In this document: positions 5,767 to 7,033 of the stretch, piece after piece
Numbering within the stretch: position 1 is the first letter of the stretch
How the letters are laid out: each line of letters starts with the position of its first letter
Assembly (NCBI GenBank): GCA_003222935.1
Contig: QHXL01000230.1
Location: 1 to 7,033, forward strand
Reading direction: 5' to 3'
DNA length: 7,033 bases
DNA from: Acidobacteriota bacterium
Lineage (GTDB): Bacteria; Acidobacteriota; Blastocatellia; Pyrinomonadales; Pyrinomonadaceae
Made by a program: the position numbers and the translations under genes
Notes under the pieces: generated by a model
Databases searched by the model: none
Told to the model about the DNA's origin: nothing
The model's input: only the letters and a program-made list of their open reading frames with translations

Positions 5767-7033
5767 TCACCTGGCCGTCTTGCCACGTTCCCTGAGCAGC
5801 AACAACGCATGCAGCAAGAGCATCGCTACCGACGCAACGATTACCGCGGTCAAACCGGTGCGTACATTCCCCACGGATCCACCAACTGCGCTGGACACAT
5901 AACCTACCGCGGGTGGAATAACGAGTAGGCCCGCGAAGCCGACACCCATCACCCAGCTCATCGCAGAGCCTGCAATCCTCGGATTCATTACTGACGCAAG
6001 GCCCACCGAAGTAGGGAAGATGGGTCCCATCCCAAAGCCTGCTGCGATGAGACCGAGTCTTACCGTCGAGGATGAACTCGCAGTAAACGCAATTAGCAGC
6101 GACACCGTCGTGAGCAACGAACCAGCTGTCATTAACAAAAAGCTGTTCGTTCGCCACACACCTAATAAAAGACTCGATATAAGTCGTCCTACCAGTAACG
6201 CCATCGCAAATAGTGAGAGCGTACGTAACGCATAGCCTGCAATCCCGACGCCGACTGGATCAGCCTCAAAGAATTTGTTGAGAGCGTCTGGAGACATTCG
6301 GCTCATTGCTTCCAAATGAGCAGCACTAACACCCTGGCTGGCAAGTATGCTCGCATCGCGCTCCATAAAAGTGACGACCCATTTACCGACCGACACTTCA
6401 GCGCCGACGTACATGAACAGTGCCAATGCTAGAAGTAGGAACGAGGGGTTACCAAATAGTGAACCAGCTTCACCTGCCCCCGATGAATGTGATTGGGTGG
6501 GCGCCGGAAAGCGCGAGGTCACAATTAGAAGGAGAAGGACAACCGTTAGAGCACCCAACGACCAGAAGATCAGTTCAAGTCCACCTCGCCTTTGGAGTGC
6601 TTGCACTACGAGTGGAAGGGAAGCGAGACCAAGACCAAAACAGATGTCCAGGAGATTTAGTGCTGAGTTTCGCCAGGTATCGGCGACCTCGGCGACGAGC
6701 GCATGCCCCGACGCAACGATCGCATTGGCCCCGAAACCGAGTACCAGTGAGCAGCCGAAGATCAAAATTAGTGCGGATGCGGCTTGCACTCTCGTTACTA
6801 TCAACGCGAATCCGATCATCGAACCGATTACGCAAATTGAACCAACCAGCAGCGCCACCTTTGATCCAATTCGATCGATGATTGGTCCACTCACGGCGTA
6901 TGCCAGGACCGCACCGACAGCATTGATAAGAAGAAAGGTGCCGACAGCGCTGTCACTAGGCAGAAACTGATTGCGTTCCAGCGTGGGAAGTACTGAGCCA
7001 GGCAGTGCAGCAAGTAACCCGTACACGAAGATG
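5767..7033 (-). CDS. MFS transporter, FucP-like, 5'-truncated
   Basis: The minus-strand frame runs from the TGA at 5767-5769 to the window end, where codons for Ile-Phe precede VYGLLAALPG. This is already the first membrane helix, so the true start lies beyond 7033, and GTG 7026 is an artefact of the edge. About twelve hydrophobic helices can be counted (numbering from the Val codon at 7026: roughly 1-17, 28-47, 56-76, 81-106, 122-144, 150-171, 193-214, 259-282, 295-315, 322-345, 352-380, 388-411). The loop between helices 2 and 3 carries the MFS motif-A-like GPIIDRIGSK. Helix 7 has YVGAEVSVGKW, close to the pattern of fucose permease-type (FHS) transporters, so uptake of a sugar or similar solute by proton symport is plausible; the substrate is unknown. 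A polar stretch of about 38 residues (221-258) separates helices 7 and 8. Confidence 0.9.
   Translation of the reverse strand, partial: IFVYGLLAALPGSVLPTLERNQFLPSDSAVGTFLLINAVGAVLAYAVSGPIIDRIGSKVALLVGSICVIGSMIGFALIVTRVQAASALILIFGCSLVLGFGANAIVASGHALVAEVADTWRNSALNLLDICFGLGLASLPLVVQALQRRGGLELIFWSLGALTVVLLLLIVTSRFPAPTQSHSSGAGEAGSLFGNPSFLLLALALFMYVGAEVSVGKWVVTFMERDASILASQGVSAAHLEAMSRMSPDALNKFFEADPVGVGIAGYALRTLSLFAMALLVGRLISSLLLGVWRTNSFLLMTAGSLLTTVSLLIAFTASSSSTVRLGLIAAGFGMGPIFPTSVGLASVMNPRIAGSAMSWVMGVGFAGLLVIPPAVGYVSSAVGGSVGNVRTGLTAVIVASVAMLLLHALLLLRERGKTAR

Noticed and set aside
6347..6970. A 207-codon open frame on the plus strand opposite the MFS gene
   Set aside because: It is antisense to a clear 12-helix membrane protein, has no domain-like sequence and is rich in Arg, Ser, Thr and Pro as expected from reading through hydrophobic codons backwards.

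Overview
The window looks like chromosomal DNA of an uncultured or little-studied soil-type bacterium, most plausibly Acidobacteriota (Blastocatellia/Pyrinomonadales-like). That placement is inferred from mid-range GC (about 50% in the stretches counted), a TPR-CHAT gene next to an ECF-type sigma factor and a zinc-less membrane anti-sigma factor, and several long palindromic repeats between genes. No phylogenetic search was possible, so it is a guess from style. No rRNA, tRNA, CRISPR array, transposase or phage gene was seen.

Layout. Nt 2-2680 (+) hold a 5'-truncated TPR-CHAT protein with an intact His/Cys dyad. A 79-nt hairpin repeat (2684-2762) follows. Nt 2785-3381 (+) encode an ECF-like sigma factor. 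Nt 3382-3632 hold a 12-bp perfect palindrome, a long inverted repeat (3446-3539) and what looks like the broken N-terminus of a second anti-sigma gene. Nt 3633-4601 (+) encode a single-pass membrane anti-sigma-like protein. A second, unrelated 88-nt hairpin repeat (4611-4698) ends this block. Then come a 108-residue protein of unknown function (4773-5099, +) and a secreted 174-residue protein of unknown function (5232-5756, +). Facing them on the minus strand is a 12-helix MFS transporter (5767-7033, start outside the window). The last two genes converge with a 10-nt gap.

How the genes may work together. The first three intact genes form a same-strand block: a protease-like sensor (TPR-CHAT), a transcription factor (sigma) and its membrane tether (anti-sigma). 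A similar parts list exists in type III-E CRISPR loci, where the TPR-CHAT protease Csx29 cleaves Csx30, which restrains an ECF-type sigma factor. The hypothesis here is a CRISPR-free version in which CHAT cleavage of the anti-sigma factor, or of another partner, frees the sigma factor. The sequence supports the architecture, not the mechanism.

A second theme is palindromic elements. Three long hairpins lie between genes of the block, and a GC-rich palindromic stretch lies in frame inside the CHAT domain. One hairpin leaves the sigma gene a 22-nt leader with no evident ribosome-binding site, and another sits inside the anti-sigma remnant.
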